Shown here one piece after another: positions 12,010 through 24,257 of a stretch of 64,000 bases of DNA. The position numbers and the translations under genes were made by a program. Numbering within the stretch: position 1 is the first letter of the stretch; each line of letters opens with the position of its first letter. Source of the stretch: Rhynchosporium graminicola (Eukaryota > Ascomycota > Leotiomycetes > Helotiales > Ploettnerulaceae); NCBI GenBank assembly GCA_900074885.1, contig FJUW01000013.1:310001-374000 (forward strand). The letters run 5' to 3'. The notes under the pieces were generated by a model that was not told where the DNA came from, searched no databases, and saw only the letters and a list, made by a program, of their open reading frames with translations.

Positions 12010-15000
12010 CAGGGCGCGTCTCCAGCAGAAGCCCAACACACTTCTGACCTTGGGGACACCGAATACTAGCTCCTTATGAGCCCAACATCATCACCGATGT
12101 CTCACTCTGTCCTGTTATGTCTCAGACAGGCGCCTACAAACACGACTTCCACAACATCTCTCTGATGCTCATACACCAATTTACCACCAACAAAATTTCC
12201 GGACGAGGACCTTTCCCAGACAGATTGCATAGACACGTCCACTAAAACACGATCACGACCACTCCAGGTCTCAAAAATACTATTTTTATTCGGCTTGTCT
12301 CACATTAACGATACACACTACACCTTACACTTTACAAACATACTAAATACAATCACTTGCGCGACCGGAGCGCGGCATTTACATTCATTCAACATACAAA
12401 TTTATTTTCCACCCTATACACCGATTCTGCTATTGATTCATCTTCTTCCCTTCTCATTCTACCACTCTTGTACGCAATGACTGTTTCCTCTTCTTTGCAA
12501 AAAATATGTAGACCTCTCACGTTTCTTAACACTACAGCTCTGAACAGCTCTTCATATTCTCCGCTGGTTGGAATGAGCAATGGTGAGTATAGAGGGCGGA
12601 TGCCTAGATGAATGAAGGAAGAAGATTTGGTGCGCACCCGGAAAGAAAATCACGGCACGGAAAGGCGCAATGGAGAGTTATTCTCTTCGAATGCGGGATG
12701 GGGATGGAGATATGGATACGGATGGAAATGGAAGGCAGTCATGGGAGAGGAACAAGAGTAGAAGTCGCATCACATCATCATAATACAACGAGCGAGTAAG
12801 CGAAGGAATTATACCCATAATCGGGAGGCGCGATTGAACACAGGGATATAATGATATCAGAAATCGCTAGATAGAGAGAATACACCATACACCGCGTTTG
12901 CAACAATCCTTTTCCCAACACACTTCCCTCACTGCTCCTCGGCATCGTCCCTCTAACGCAGATAGAGCTTCCTGCGACGCTTTACTAATTGGCAATCAAA
13001 GCAGGTCAGCTTTTGTTTGATTCGCACTCAGGATACGAGATTTGGCACGCACGCGACAACATGGCATACCGTGCCATGGTATGACGTGCCATGCATGTCG
13101 GACTTGGAGTTTCTCCCCGCTGGCTTACATTATCTCCACTCGGACAAAATGGCTTGGATGAAGCTTTTCGCGTCTCGCGAAGTCACGGATGCAAGGAAAA
13201 GATGGGATGAGCGGGACAGGGAGGGGGGCTGAACCTTTTGAGATTATGAAGTATGATGGGATGGACGAGTTGGGATGAGGTGGTATGGGATGGGATGAAA
13301 GAAAACGGTCCGAAAGTAGAGATGAGACGAGGATGTTGGGGTATTGTATTTGATGGGTTGATAATCTAGTCTGATGGGTGGTTCTTTCTTCTCGTCGCAA
13401 TGATATCATTCAATGTGTAGGTAGGTAGATAGGTATCTATCTACTTACTCGGTTGTATATGCGTAAGCGGGCCCTTCGAATCATGAATTATTTACTATCT
13501 TTTCTATCCATGAATCGCTTCTCTTTTTTCCCAAGTGTCTTCTTTCATCACTTAAGAACCAGCCAACCAAATAGCCTGCCACCCTCGTTTCAGAATACCT
13601 TCACCTCGCGTAGATGCAATAAGCATGCCCCTGCACCCGTACGCATTCTAGGCCCCCTCCATCTGTCTGTCCCATGCCTTGACCAGCGGGCCGTGTCGGT
13701 GTCAGGACGTTCATGCCTACGACCAATTGGCTTTCCGAGAGTTGAAACGATATTTTTGTTCGTACCGGTATTTGAGATTAATTATTGGGGTGCGTGAGGT
13801 CCATTTTGGGAAAGGAGGGATGTTCGTTTCGTTTCGTTATTTGAGATGTTTTCTTGCCAATTTTGCACGTGGTGGGCTTTCCGCCGTTTTTAGGACGAGG
13901 CGGGATTATGGGAGGTGTTGTAGAGCTAGAGTGTTTGGGACTTTCGGGTGTTGCCTTGCTTAGGCAGATTGGACAGGGCATATGCGGAATTGTAGCTGAG
14001 GAAAAGAGTAATGAATATGGAAAGGGTTTGAAGGCTAGATTCCTTTGAGTACTGCAAGGAAGACTCATTTAGCAGCTAGTAGGAAAAAGAGTCCGATGGA
14101 CGAGTCAGAGATATCTCGGCTTGCATTTTCCGCGTGCTTTGTGCTTCGTTCGTGGTGTTAGTACGTTATGCTGCGGTTCAAACAAGCGAGGCCTTGGCCA
14201 ACAGCTGAGTGAGAAGGCTGAGTGAATGGTGGAGATATCGAAAATAAGGCATTGTTGATAGAGTGAGATATCGACGTGGAGACAGCAGTGTGTTTTCTCG
14301 CGTTTGATCTTGTCAAAGGTTAAGCTTACAGAATACCCGCAAGCCACGTAAAATCAGTATACTGTGAGGCTGTGAAGTTGTTGGGGATAAGAACACGGAG
14401 AAGCAACAAGCGATGACCATGAAGCATCAATAGAGGCATCAATAGAGCGCGTAGAGAGATTGAAGGAGGCGCGTGCCCAGATCTTGATTATTTGAGCTGA
14501 GGTTTTATTATTTGTATCGGAGAAATGGAGTCAGCTTGTTTAGGTATTGACAAATGGGTTTCGTATTCATAATAAGGACAACGATACTATAATAGTGAGA
14601 TGGATCTCATTGAGAAGGAGTAAGCGAGGAACCAGACACTTCGATGTATAACAAAGGGATCGACGTAGGTAGGTCGATGTATCTAGTGTCGTGAGTGTGA
14701 ATTTCCAACACTGCAAGTGTCATCTATGAGATGTGTCAAGTTTAGCAGACTGTAAAGTGCGGAACAGCTGCTATCAGACATTATTGCTATCAAACATTTC
14801 TTGATACATTTTAGATCACTTACAGGTGGCGCTCGGCAGTATTAGATCAACAACCATCAGGATCTGCGGGCTGCTTTACGTACATCAACATGTGATAACG
14901 ATTATGTAGACGTCTCTATACTCATGCTTCAAAAAACGCATTGCACTTCCAACAATCCCATTGACCATTTCGCACCGTATCATTGAAGCTATACCATGCA

Positions 15001-16256
15001 ATATCTGACCAGCGCGTCAAAGTTACAAGGACACTCCCAAGCCCAGCAGGAATGGAATCTTTCTCGAAGTGGAAAATTTTGCGAAGGCATCCCGGATCTT
15101 CGATTCTTTCTTTCGCAATTGAGATGCTTGAGATGTGCATGATTCTCTGAAGTCGATCCTTGAGCATCGCTGACATGATAGCACACTCGGCTACGCTTGC
15201 AATAATTTGGAACGTCAATCAAATCTGATTGCGACAGCCATTATCTGTTATCTCTTGACCGTGATTACTCGGCTGTAACCAAGGAAGTATGGGAAGCTTC
15301 AAGAACGTACGCCAGAGGCACCAATTAAGTACAGTAAATGACTAGACAAGTTCGCTACCATAAGATTTTACGGATAAAAAGACTTATTGTATTCAGCCTG
15401 GAAGGTTGAAAATGGAATGTGGAGTACGTGCTCTGCTTTTCATGCCTGAAAGTGTCTGTTTGCATAAAGTAATGAGTACAGCTTGTATTAAGTGCCTCAG
15501 GTGAAGAGAAGGTTGATGTTCGTCAATGTGGAGGGCAACAGCGCGTTTGAGCGTTGAGAGGAGAGGCAGACCGGCCGGATCTGTCGTGAAAGCTCGTGGC
15601 GTGTGTTTTGTGACATGCTAGCATTTGGAGGCCTCGACTGGTAGTTGATAGTAACAAAGATACTGTGGCATTACTTCAGAGCATGGATCACCAAAAAGTC
15701 AGCCTCTGACATCACAACAAGGAGAAGATAGAAAAGAGAGAAAGTTATGTTTGCGCAGAAGCATGAAACGAAATGAGTTGGATGACCTAAAGCATTTTGT
15801 GGTGGAAAGAAAGACTTCCATGAAGCTGTGAAACGAAGACACCATACCGGACATTTTAAGACAAAATATCTAAAGAAAAGAAGCTAATGGATCTATGAGG
15901 TAGCCCTAGTCTAACCAGTTGGACAGTATCCCAGGAAATTATCCTGCGGGAAAATAACCCGGGAGACTTTCACGGATTTGAAATTCGTGTGAAAATGTCG
16001 AAAGTCCTTCTTCACGAGATGATTGAGGCCAAACTCGATTTGCCATTATCACGGGACCATGCTGCGCGACCTCGCCAGCTCTGCATCTATTGACTTCGAG
16101 GTATGAGAGGGTTATCAATCGACCAGCTTATAGTCGTCTCTGGACCCCTGCCCATACAGTGCAATTGAGGTAACACTATTGATTGATCAAATCACACTTG
16201 GTCCTAGTTGGATCGGACAAGGGTAAATCTGGAGATGGACGACGGAGTTGTGTTTA
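12010..16256. other. 4.2-kb intergenic region
   Basis: This region holds no gene I can support. The first few hundred bases are probably the Myb-gene 3' UTR. Two G-rich patches with degenerate GGGATG or GGATGG words lie near 12690-12750 and 13250-13310. Minus-strand frames at 14922-15218 are open for up to 98 codons but match no family I know. The end of the region is the downstream flank of the NDUFAF6-like gene. Confidence 0.5.
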
Positions 16257-17467
16257 TTATATTGACCTTCGCGAGTATGCCCAGTATCCCTTCCATGGCA
16301 AACGCCAGTCTCTAGAGCGTAGCTCTGGGCGGAAGACATCAAAATCGCACTTCTCTAGCTTCTCCAGCCACAACCTCGTAGGAAGTGCGGGCATCAGCAC
16401 GCCAAAGCCATGCTCAATCTCGTCTGCCTGAGACGATCCTTTAAAGCTTGCCTCGCTGTATTGATGGCCTTCCTCTCCTTCATGTTCGAAGTCATGGCCA
16501 GCATCTTTACCTTGTTGCAGGTTCTTTAGCATTTCTCTAGCTGTAATCAAATGGTCATTTGCTCGAGTGGCGACCGAAAATATGGCATCCTTCAGCCCCG
16601 GAGCTTCAGCACCTTGCCTAAAGACATCCTCTTCCTTCACTCCTGCCTGGGCCATCACATCCAGAGGAAGAACTACAGATCCTTGTCTCGTTCCTGATCC
16701 CCCACCACCAAATGCAGAACTGTTACTGTGATGATTTGGAGGTGGGGGGAATGCTAGCAAAGGCAAACCCCTGAGAACGGCGGCGATTCCAGTAGCTTTC
16801 CCGATATGACTTGCAACATGATCTGCTGCCAGTGAGTGTAAAGGAAGATTTGCCAGTGTCAAATACATTAATGTTGAGTATGTATTTTCTGCATAGGTTT
16901 CTAAATCTTCCATATCCGTGTATGGCCTGTTGTCCATGTATTGCTCTCGCGCATTAATGACCTTCATGAACCAACCCTTCATGGCACTTGTACTTATTCC
17001 GGGATGTTGTGTTTGGAGTGATCGAAGGGCTTGGTGTAAGAGTATTGCAACAGGCTCTTTGGGTGGCGTATTGGCAAATGTGCGAGTTACATTGTCGCGC
17101 CAGAATTGCATGCGGAAAGCACCAACCGTAGGATTCGAGATAAGATCTGGTATCCGGGCAAGCTCTATATTCAAAGCTCGGATTGAAAGGTATGCATCTC
17201 GTGCTGAAGGAGGGATGAACGTCTGGAGGGTATACGAGGGCGAATCGAATTTCCTAGTTCTTGTGAGTATGATTGTGTAATTGGGTCAGCAGTAACTTAC
17301 TGCAGAAGATTTGCGCAATATGATCGAGCTGCGTGAACATCTGCATCTGTTATTCGAGATGGATTGGGAGCTGGAGCGCTGTACGGTGTGGTGGCATATG
17401 CCCGCGTTGCTCCAAATCGCGACCCTGAGCAAATCCCCAGTCCCTTACCAGCGCGTTGTAAATACAT
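16257..17467 (-). CDS. NDUFAF6-like mitochondrial complex I assembly factor (squalene/phytoene synthase fold)
   Basis: Predicted 387-residue protein. Exon 1 is 17301-17467 and exon 2 is 16257-17253; a 47-nt intron (GTAAGT...CTAG) joins LLQ to KFDSPSYTLQTFIPPSARDA in frame. The N-terminus (RAGKGLGICSGSRFGATRAY) is basic and Asp/Glu-free, consistent with mitochondrial import. The core has the features of the trans-isoprenyl synthase-like NDUFAF6 family: YLSIRALNIELARI, MQFWRDNV, and a helical segment with DMEDLETYAENTYSTLMYL where true squalene synthases carry aspartate-rich catalytic motifs. Members of this family assist assembly of the membrane arm of respiratory complex I, so an enzyme role is not implied. 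An in-frame ATG at 17539 would lengthen the leader, but 17467 gives the more typical presequence. It is divergent from RAD5 with about 200 bp between starts. Confidence 0.8.
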
Positions 17468-17668
17468 TATAAATGAGACATTGTTGTACAAACGTAAGAA
17501 AGTAAAGAGTTGTGGTGGCAATGTATTGACCCAAATCACAGAGCAACATGTCGACGACGTCAGCGGCCCAAAAAATCATTTACGCGAGAGTCTCGCGGGT
17601 TCTCAACGCGTCTCTCAAACTCAATATCAATATACATTGATACACTCAACGCCATCAACCAAATCGAT
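17468..17668. promoter_or_regulatory. Divergent promoter between NDUFAF6-like gene and RAD5, with ACGCG cores
   Basis: This 201-bp interval separates two divergent start codons. It contains ACGCG at 17582-17586 and a perfect ACGCGT at 17606-17611, the MluI cell-cycle box bound by MBF in yeasts. Their role here is inferred from the motif and from the replication-repair function of RAD5. Confidence 0.45.
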
Positions 17669-20600
17669 ATGAGTTTCGCAGATTCTGGAGAGCCCCCTAC
17701 GAAGAAAAGGAGATTCTTCACAGAAGGGAATGATGCCTCAGATAGCTCCCTGGCCGAAAATGCGTCTTTATCAGATGAAGTCGACGCGTTTCTGCCCGAC
17801 TTACCGCAAGACTCAAAATCCCGAGCCACGGACCACATCAAGCCGGAGCCTCTGAATGAGCGATCTTCTTCAAATGAGTCTGTTCGAAGCGATTGCCCTA
17901 TGGGCTTCGACCAGGAGACCTTCGAAAGCTTTGTGGGAGACAAAGTATCTCAGTCGATGTTGAAGCAGCTACGCCTGGCATCAGGAGATGACATGGAAAA
18001 GGCGGTTAACATGTACTTTGACGGGTCTTGGAAGTCTGCCACGCCGGAAGTTGGAAAGGTACAAAACTCCAGGCCGACGTCTTTCAACGGATTTAAAAGA
18101 ACCACCTCCGAAGGCTCCAAGGCTAAGAAAACGCCACTGCCTAAATCCGATGTTGCACTCTCGAATTTCGAATTAAGAAACGCCATGCCGGCATTCCGAT
18201 ATGTTGGCGCTTTTGGTGTTGAAGGATGGGCAACCAGGAGTGGAACGACACTCATCAAGCATGGAGAGGTTGTCCGCATTGAGAGGCAGAAGATATTACC
18301 GCCCAAAGCACCAGTTGGAAAGGGAAGAGGGAGGCCAGCCCAGATACAAACACTTCCGAAACCAGGAAGTGCAGCTGCCAAACGAGTAGATGTTATTGTG
18401 CGATTCACAAATTCGAAGGGTGAGGAGATCGGAAGACTTTCCAGAGACGTTGCAAATTGGGTTTCTACGTTATTGGACCAGCAAGTATGCAAATTTGAAG
18501 GAACGTGTGTCTATGCTCCAGAAAGGATACGCACCAACGATACCATCTTTTTGCAGTTGAGATGCTCATTACTTCGGTCGGCTTTTGATAACGGAGGATT
18601 CAAGCCACCCGAGAATCGCCAGACAGGTCTGTTTGAGCAAAAAGAGTCTGCGGAGGAAAAGGAGCTCCGATTACGCCAGGTTTCACTTGTCAAATTGTTT
18701 GAAGAGGTCAGCCTACTGCCATCGAGGACATCAGAGGCTACGGCTAAGCACAAGCGTGAGGGGTTGCTCCAAGCGGCTGAAGTTGCCGAGCAATATGAAG
18801 GCCAGAAATACAAGAAGGATGAATCTGGAGGAAGTGGAGGCTTGTCACCGCCGTCTGAGGAAGCAGAAGATGGTAAGGAATTAGAGCAAGACCAACTTGA
18901 CACACTTTACAAAAAAGCCCAGTCTTTTGATTTCGACGCACCAGCAGCCGAACCCGCTGAGAGTTTTGCCATGGATCTACGACAGTATCAGAAGCAGGCC
19001 TTACACTGGATGATGTCAAAAGAGAAGGATGAGAAGGATGAGAGTAGGGAGGAATCTATGCATCCCCTTTGGGAAGAATACGCTTGGCCAGCAAAGGACA
19101 TGGACGATCAAGAACTTCCTCGGGTTCTGAATCAAGAAAAGTTTTACGTCAATCCATATTCCGGAGAGCTCTCGTTGAAGTTTCCAATCCAGGAGCAGCA
19201 CTGCTTAGGTGGGGTGCTTGCCGACGAGATGGGGCTGGGCAAGACTATTGAGATGATGAGTTTAATACATTCTCACAAGTCCGAAATTGCATTGAGGCTT
19301 CAAGGAGCTCGCTCTGGGCCATCTACTGTCAATGCACTCCCACGACTTCCTGGAAACTCATCTGCAGTGGAATTCGCACCATGCACAACCCTCGTAGTTG
19401 CGCCGATGTCTCTTCTGGCCCAGTGGCAGAGCGAAGCCGAGAATGCCTCCAAGGACGGTACTATGAAAAGTATGGTGTATTATGGGGCCGAGAAATCGGC
19501 CAATCTGCAGACTTTATGCTGTGAAGCGAATGCTGCTACTGCCCCGAACGTCATTATTACAAGCTATGGCACAATCTTATCAGAATTTAATCAGGTTGCC
19601 GCCAGAAATGGAGATCGTGGTTCCCACGGAGGCCTTTTCTCTCTTAGATACTTCCGTGTTATCTTGGATGAAGCACATCTCATCAAAAATCGCCAGAGTA
19701 AGACTGCTAAGGCATGTTATGAGATTGACGCAGAGCATCGATGGGTACTCACAGGCACACCAATTGTCAACCGATTGGAAGACCTCTTTAGTCTCGTCCG
19801 CTTTTTGAGGGTTGAGCCTTGGAGTAACTTTTCTTTCTGGAAGACATTCATCACCGTGCCATTTGAGTCGAAAGACTTCATGCGAGCCCTCGATGTTGTT
19901 CAGACCGTCCTTGAGCCTTTGGTGCTGCGTCGAACCAAGGACATGAAGACACCCACTGGAGAAGCACTCGTACCTCTCCCTTTGAAAACAATTGAGATTT
20001 TGAACATCGAGCTCTCGGCTCCCGAACGAGAAGTTTATGATCATATTTTCACTCGTGCAAAGAGAACATTTGCTGCCAATGTTGAAGCTGGTACAGTCAT
20101 GAAAGCATACACGAGCATTTTTGCTCAGATTTTACGACTTCGGCAAACTTGTTGTCATCCAATCTTGACCCGGAATCAGACTTTGGTAGCAGATGAAGAG
20201 GAAGCCGCCGAACTCGCAGATGCTGCCAGTGGTTTGGCAGACGATATGGACCTTCAATCTCTCATCGAACGCTTCACAGCAGCTACAGATGATTCCGCTG
20301 ATGCCAACGTCTTTGGTGCCCACGTCCTTGAGCAAATTCGTGACGAAGCTGATAATGAGTGTCCGATCTGCTCAGAAGAACCAATGATTGAACAGACTGT
20401 CACTGGCTGTTGGCATTCGGCATGCAAGAAATGTCTGCTTGATTACATTGCCCATCAGACAGATAAAGGCGAAATCCCACGCTGTTTTAATTGCAGAGAA
20501 GTTCTCAACACTCGCGACATTTTCGAGGTTGTCAAAGACGATGAATTCCCCGAAAGTTACGAAGGGAGCCCCAAAATCAGCTTACAGCGACTAGGGTCAA

Positions 20601-21175
20601 ACTCCTCTGCGAAGATTGACGCACTTATGACCAGTCTTAAAGCTCTCAGACGTGATCTTCCTGGGACCAAATCGGTCGTCTTCAGTCAATTCACCTCGTT
20701 TCTCTCGCTCATTGAACCTACCCTTACACGAGCTTCGATTCCGTTTGTTCGTTTCGATGGCTCCATGGCACAGAAGACAAGGAAAGCTATCATCGAGCAA
20801 TTTACAGCAAGCAAGAAAGGAATGGTACTCCTCTTGAGCTTGAGAGCTGGTGGTGTAGGGTTGAACTTAACCATGGCGAAGAGGGTCTACATGATGGACC
20901 CCTGGTGGAGTTTCGCGGTTGAAGCACAGGCTATCGATCGCGTACACCGTATGGGGCAGACGGATGAGGTGAAGGTGTGTAGGTTTATTGTCAAGGAAAG
21001 CATAGAACAGAAGATGCTCAAGATTCAGGATCGAAAGAAGTTCATGTAAGTTCCGGATCTTCTTTGTTGAGAAGACAGGCTAATATGTCATGACAGTGCA
21101 AGTTCTCTCGGCATGATGAGCGACGAGGAGAAGAAGCTACAACGGATCGAGGACATCAAGGAACTGCTCAGTTAA
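17669..21175 (+). CDS. RAD5: DNA repair protein Rad5: SNF2 ATPase with HIRAN and RING finger
   Basis: Predicted 1151-residue nuclear protein for error-free post-replication repair. Rad5 is both a SWI/SNF2 translocase and the E3 ligase that directs Ubc13-Mms2 polyubiquitination of PCNA. Domains in order: HIRAN at about 170-270 (MPAFRYVGAFGVEGWATRSG); SNF2 N-lobe from about 434 with Walker A at about 517 (DEMGLGKT) and DEAH box at about 665 (ILDEAHLIKN); C3HC4 RING at about 898-945 (CPICSEEP, CWHSACKKC, CFNC) inserted between the helicase lobes; and the C-lobe from about 1001 (SVVFSQF to DRVHRMGQ). Exon 1 is 17669-21045 and exon 2 is 21097-21175; the 51-nt intron restores the family C-terminus (SSLGMMSDEEKK, IEDIKELL). 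The start MSFADSGEPP was chosen because the open frame from 17510 overlaps the promoter. An AT-hook-like GRGRPAQ lies near residue 215. Confidence 0.95.
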
Positions 21176-21942
21176 GGGCCCAAGAAACCTGTGTATTATA
21201 CCATCTTATCGGGGTTTTACCTGTACATAGATTTGGGCTATTCGGCGAGTCATACTTCCTTTCGAACTTCTGAGAAATTTCGGCACTGTACACTAAGGAC
21301 GACCAGTCGATGTCATACTGTATTAGGGATAATACAAGACGGATTTCAATGATTAAAGTTGCCGTAGTGACCAGCTTAGAGTAACGACTTCGAATATCAT
21401 CGTTGCGTTCAGCTTATCCCAAACTCGGCATAATGGCATAGCAGTGTTTGACATGGCACCCTGATCTACAAAACTCCTCACCTGTCAAGACTTGGCCTTC
21501 TTTTATCTCGTTGAGCGTTCCTTCCCCAACATGGTATGATTTAAAATGGTAGATGATCTCGATTTTTGCCCAGAGGAGATGTCAGCCTGCATGAAGATGT
21601 CCTACCGTAAAAGGTTACGTTCTTGACATCGCGACTGCCACTCATCTTATCAACATTTTTCTGTTCCACTGCGTAAATGCAAACATCGATTCATCACTCC
21701 CTAAACAACCCCTTACTTAAATTCGCTAGAAGGCTCTGCTGGGACGAAGATATCATGGCGAAGAGAATACAAAGTATACATTATAACTCTGATGCATCTA
21801 TCGTGGAGCTTTGAATGTATTATGTCTACTTGGAAATCTAACTTCTCCCCAACCAATCATTGACGGACGACTCATAGTATCTTATCTGACTTATCTAAGA
21901 TTTCGGGTTGGATCAATAGACTCGCCAACATTGCATTTGGGC
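21176..21942. other. Intergenic spacer after RAD5
   Basis: RAD5 3' flank and spacer. No frame or RNA gene could be supported. Confidence 0.5.
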
Positions 21943-23235
21943 ATGTCAGATCTTCCGGTTTTAATCTTCGGCGCCAGGGTTTTTGGCCTGGTACTCGTAA
22001 GGCGCTCAAGAAAGTGGGTGTGGTGTGGTCTTCAGGCCTAGAAGCTGATACGAATTCAGGAAGGCACTCCATTTTTTAATCTTCGACAGGGACGAGCACA
22101 TAGATGCGCGAAAACAAGGCTGGGGTCTCACCATCCATTCGGCTTTACCAGTATTAGAGAATTGCTTACCGTCGGAGCTATTTGATCGTCTGAAAACCGT
22201 ACAGGTAGATCCGGAGCAAGGAAGAAACGACACAGGTCAATTTATCTTTTTAAATCTTGCCAACGCCGAGGCCATGTTTCAAATACCTCCAGCACAGCGC
22301 CTTCGTATACTTAAGAGAGAAGTTCAGGAAGTTCCTCCTATATGGGATCGATGTCCGATGAAGTAAGAAATTCGTGGATTTCAAATTTAAAAGAGATGTG
22401 GTGGATGTCAAGTCCGAGGATGGGTCGAAATCACAAGGAAGACTGGTTGTAGGTTGTGATGGAGCAACCTCGAATTTACGCAAAATGTTGTGCCCGGAAA
22501 CTGGAGGCTTAAATCAGCTACCAATTCGCTACCTCGGTGTCACGGTGAAGCTGTTGACAAAAGAGATGGCCCCTCTCAGATCTGTCGACCCTATACTCTT
22601 TTAGGGCTGCCACCCAGACACAGGAAACTACCTGTGGTTTACAACTTTAGACACGCCTGGATTCAACGGATCACAGGGAGCTGACGAGTACTACACTGCT
22701 CAAATCAATATCTCATGGCTAGTCCGTGACTCGGAAGCTAAAGTGCCAGCTAATGCGGATCGGTTGAATAAAATGAAGTTGCTAGCCAACGGTTTCGAAA
22801 GAAAGCTGGAAACCACTATGCACAATATCCCGGAAAACACGGAAGTCACCGAAGAAAAACTAGCGGATTGTCCTTGTCTCGAATGCCCAACTCTGATGGG
22901 CAGGTCACTTTGCTTGGAGATGCTGCACATGCAATGACAATGTGTAGATTACCACATTCCCTGGCGGGCTTATACTAAATGCCTGAACAGATCGTGGAGA
23001 AGCAGCAAATCACGGAATTACGGATGTGCAGCTACTATGCGAGCGCTTATTCAAGGTCACAATTGGTGAGAGTTCTCAGAAGGAGCCTATCAACCACTGC
23101 GAAGCTGGAATGAGAGAAAGAGGTTCCTGGGCGATTATCAAGAGTCGACAAGCATGCCTTCATGCCCATGATTTCAAGAGTGTGAATAAGGATAGCGCTA
23201 TTCTTGCTCGGAGTTGCCAAGTCCTGATCTACGTA
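21943..23235 (+). pseudogene. Decayed FAD-dependent aromatic monooxygenase (UbiH/salicylate hydroxylase type)
   Basis: Homology runs through three frames. An N-terminal Rossmann-like segment begins at 21943 (LPVLIFGARVFGLVL) with the expected GxGxxG altered to GARVFG. A central part (22374 onward: RLVVGCDGATSNLRKML) is interrupted by an in-frame TAG at 22602-22604 where the coding sense resumes directly (GCHPDTGNYLWFTTLDTPG). The second FAD motif (VTLLGDAAHAMTM) lies near 22905-22940 in a shifted frame. The C-terminal part (GEAANHGITDVQLLCE) starts near 22990. Family members use NAD(P)H and O2 to hydroxylate aromatic or polyketide substrates. At least two frame changes plus the stop make a functional product unlikely; introns cannot repair the TAG. 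The TAG is consistent with a C to T change in a CpA context. Confidence 0.75.
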
Positions 23236-23503
23236 AGTCAAGCAATTCGTCATAGCTTTTTATACTTGCTGTTGCTTGCCATTGTTTATCTGCTAGTGTT
23301 TGTACCAAGCAATTAGGCATGAGAGTCATGCCCGTCGCAGTTAACGCTGAAAACAATTATTAAATTTGGGTGGCATCTACGAGATGCTTCATCAAGAATT
23401 AATAAGAAATCCAGCAGCAAACATTACTAAGTATATCAGCAGGTAGAAATTCCTAAAGTTTGCAAAGGACCGATTACCCACTTCCGATTGATCGTGAAGC
23501 GGT

Positions 23504-24257
23504 CTAGTCATCCACAGGAAAATTGAGCCCTCCTGGCCTCCTTCCACTACTCACACTATCTCTCCCCCTGTACTGACTCCTCGTTCTTCGTACACGTGTT
23601 CCAGCCACCCAGTTGAGCATTCCGTTACCCCATCTACTACGCCTTCTCGTCCTCATCCACGTGCTATCACTACGACTTCGGCTTTCACTCGAGCTGCCCT
23701 GACTTGATCGCTTGTCTCGCCTCGCGTAAGTTGTGCGTGGAAATTCGACTCTTTGCCCTCTTTCGTTTCTTCGACTGAAGCCGTCCCCAGAAAAATATCG
23801 ATGTGACGGATACGAGGAAGAGGAAGAGAAGGACGATAAAGTATCGGAGTCGTAGTATCTATCCCCGCGGTGCTAAATCTTCTATTAGATGTAGACTCAA
23901 GGATGAGGGACTGGTACATACAACACTACTGCGGTAACTATTGCAGCATTTCCAGAGGAGAATTATGAGTAGCAAGACCGCTGCCAGACCTCCAATTAGA
24001 GCTCCAATCACGACGCCAGTGTTGTCACTAGGATCGCTTGATCTGGTTGCGACAATCGGATCTGGGGAGGCAATTGGCGTTGCAAATGCTGTCACATCTT
24101 TGGACACAGGAGAATTGGTAGCCTCCCCTAGGTTCATTCTCGTGGTAAAAGTTGTTGTGGCTCGATGGATAGTCAAGGTAATCGGTACTAGCTGAGGAGC
24201 ATTTTGTCGGATATCAAGGCGATGCTGAGCCTCCAGATCAGACCGGAGAGGAGCCAT
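23504..24257 (-). CDS. Small single-pass membrane protein with Ser/Arg-rich tail
   Basis: Predicted 234-residue protein of unknown function. Exon 1 is 23922-24257 and exon 2 is 23504-23872, separated by a 49-nt intron (GTATGT...TCTAAT...TTTAG) that joins NSYRSSV to HRGDRYYDSD. An N-terminal polar half (residues 1-80, Thr-rich) leads to one strong transmembrane helix (GALIGGLAAVLLLIILLW), then a Cys-Cys pair and a roughly 125-residue tail rich in Ser and Arg (SSSESRSRSD, MRTRRRSRW). The start at 24257 lacks a signal peptide. A hydrophobic stretch beginning ATG AGG GCT CTC upstream (near 24345) could be a first exon, but I could not find a convincing frame-keeping donor. Architecture resembles fungal Ser/Thr-rich surface or sensor-like membrane proteins; no family name is justified. 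Confidence 0.6.

Noticed and set aside
14922..15218. 98-codon minus-strand frame.
   Set aside because: No similarity recognised and no promoter or splice context; left as unassigned.
22374..22604. Independent small FAD protein.
   Set aside because: It is only the middle piece of the longer decayed monooxygenase; coding sense continues past its TAG.
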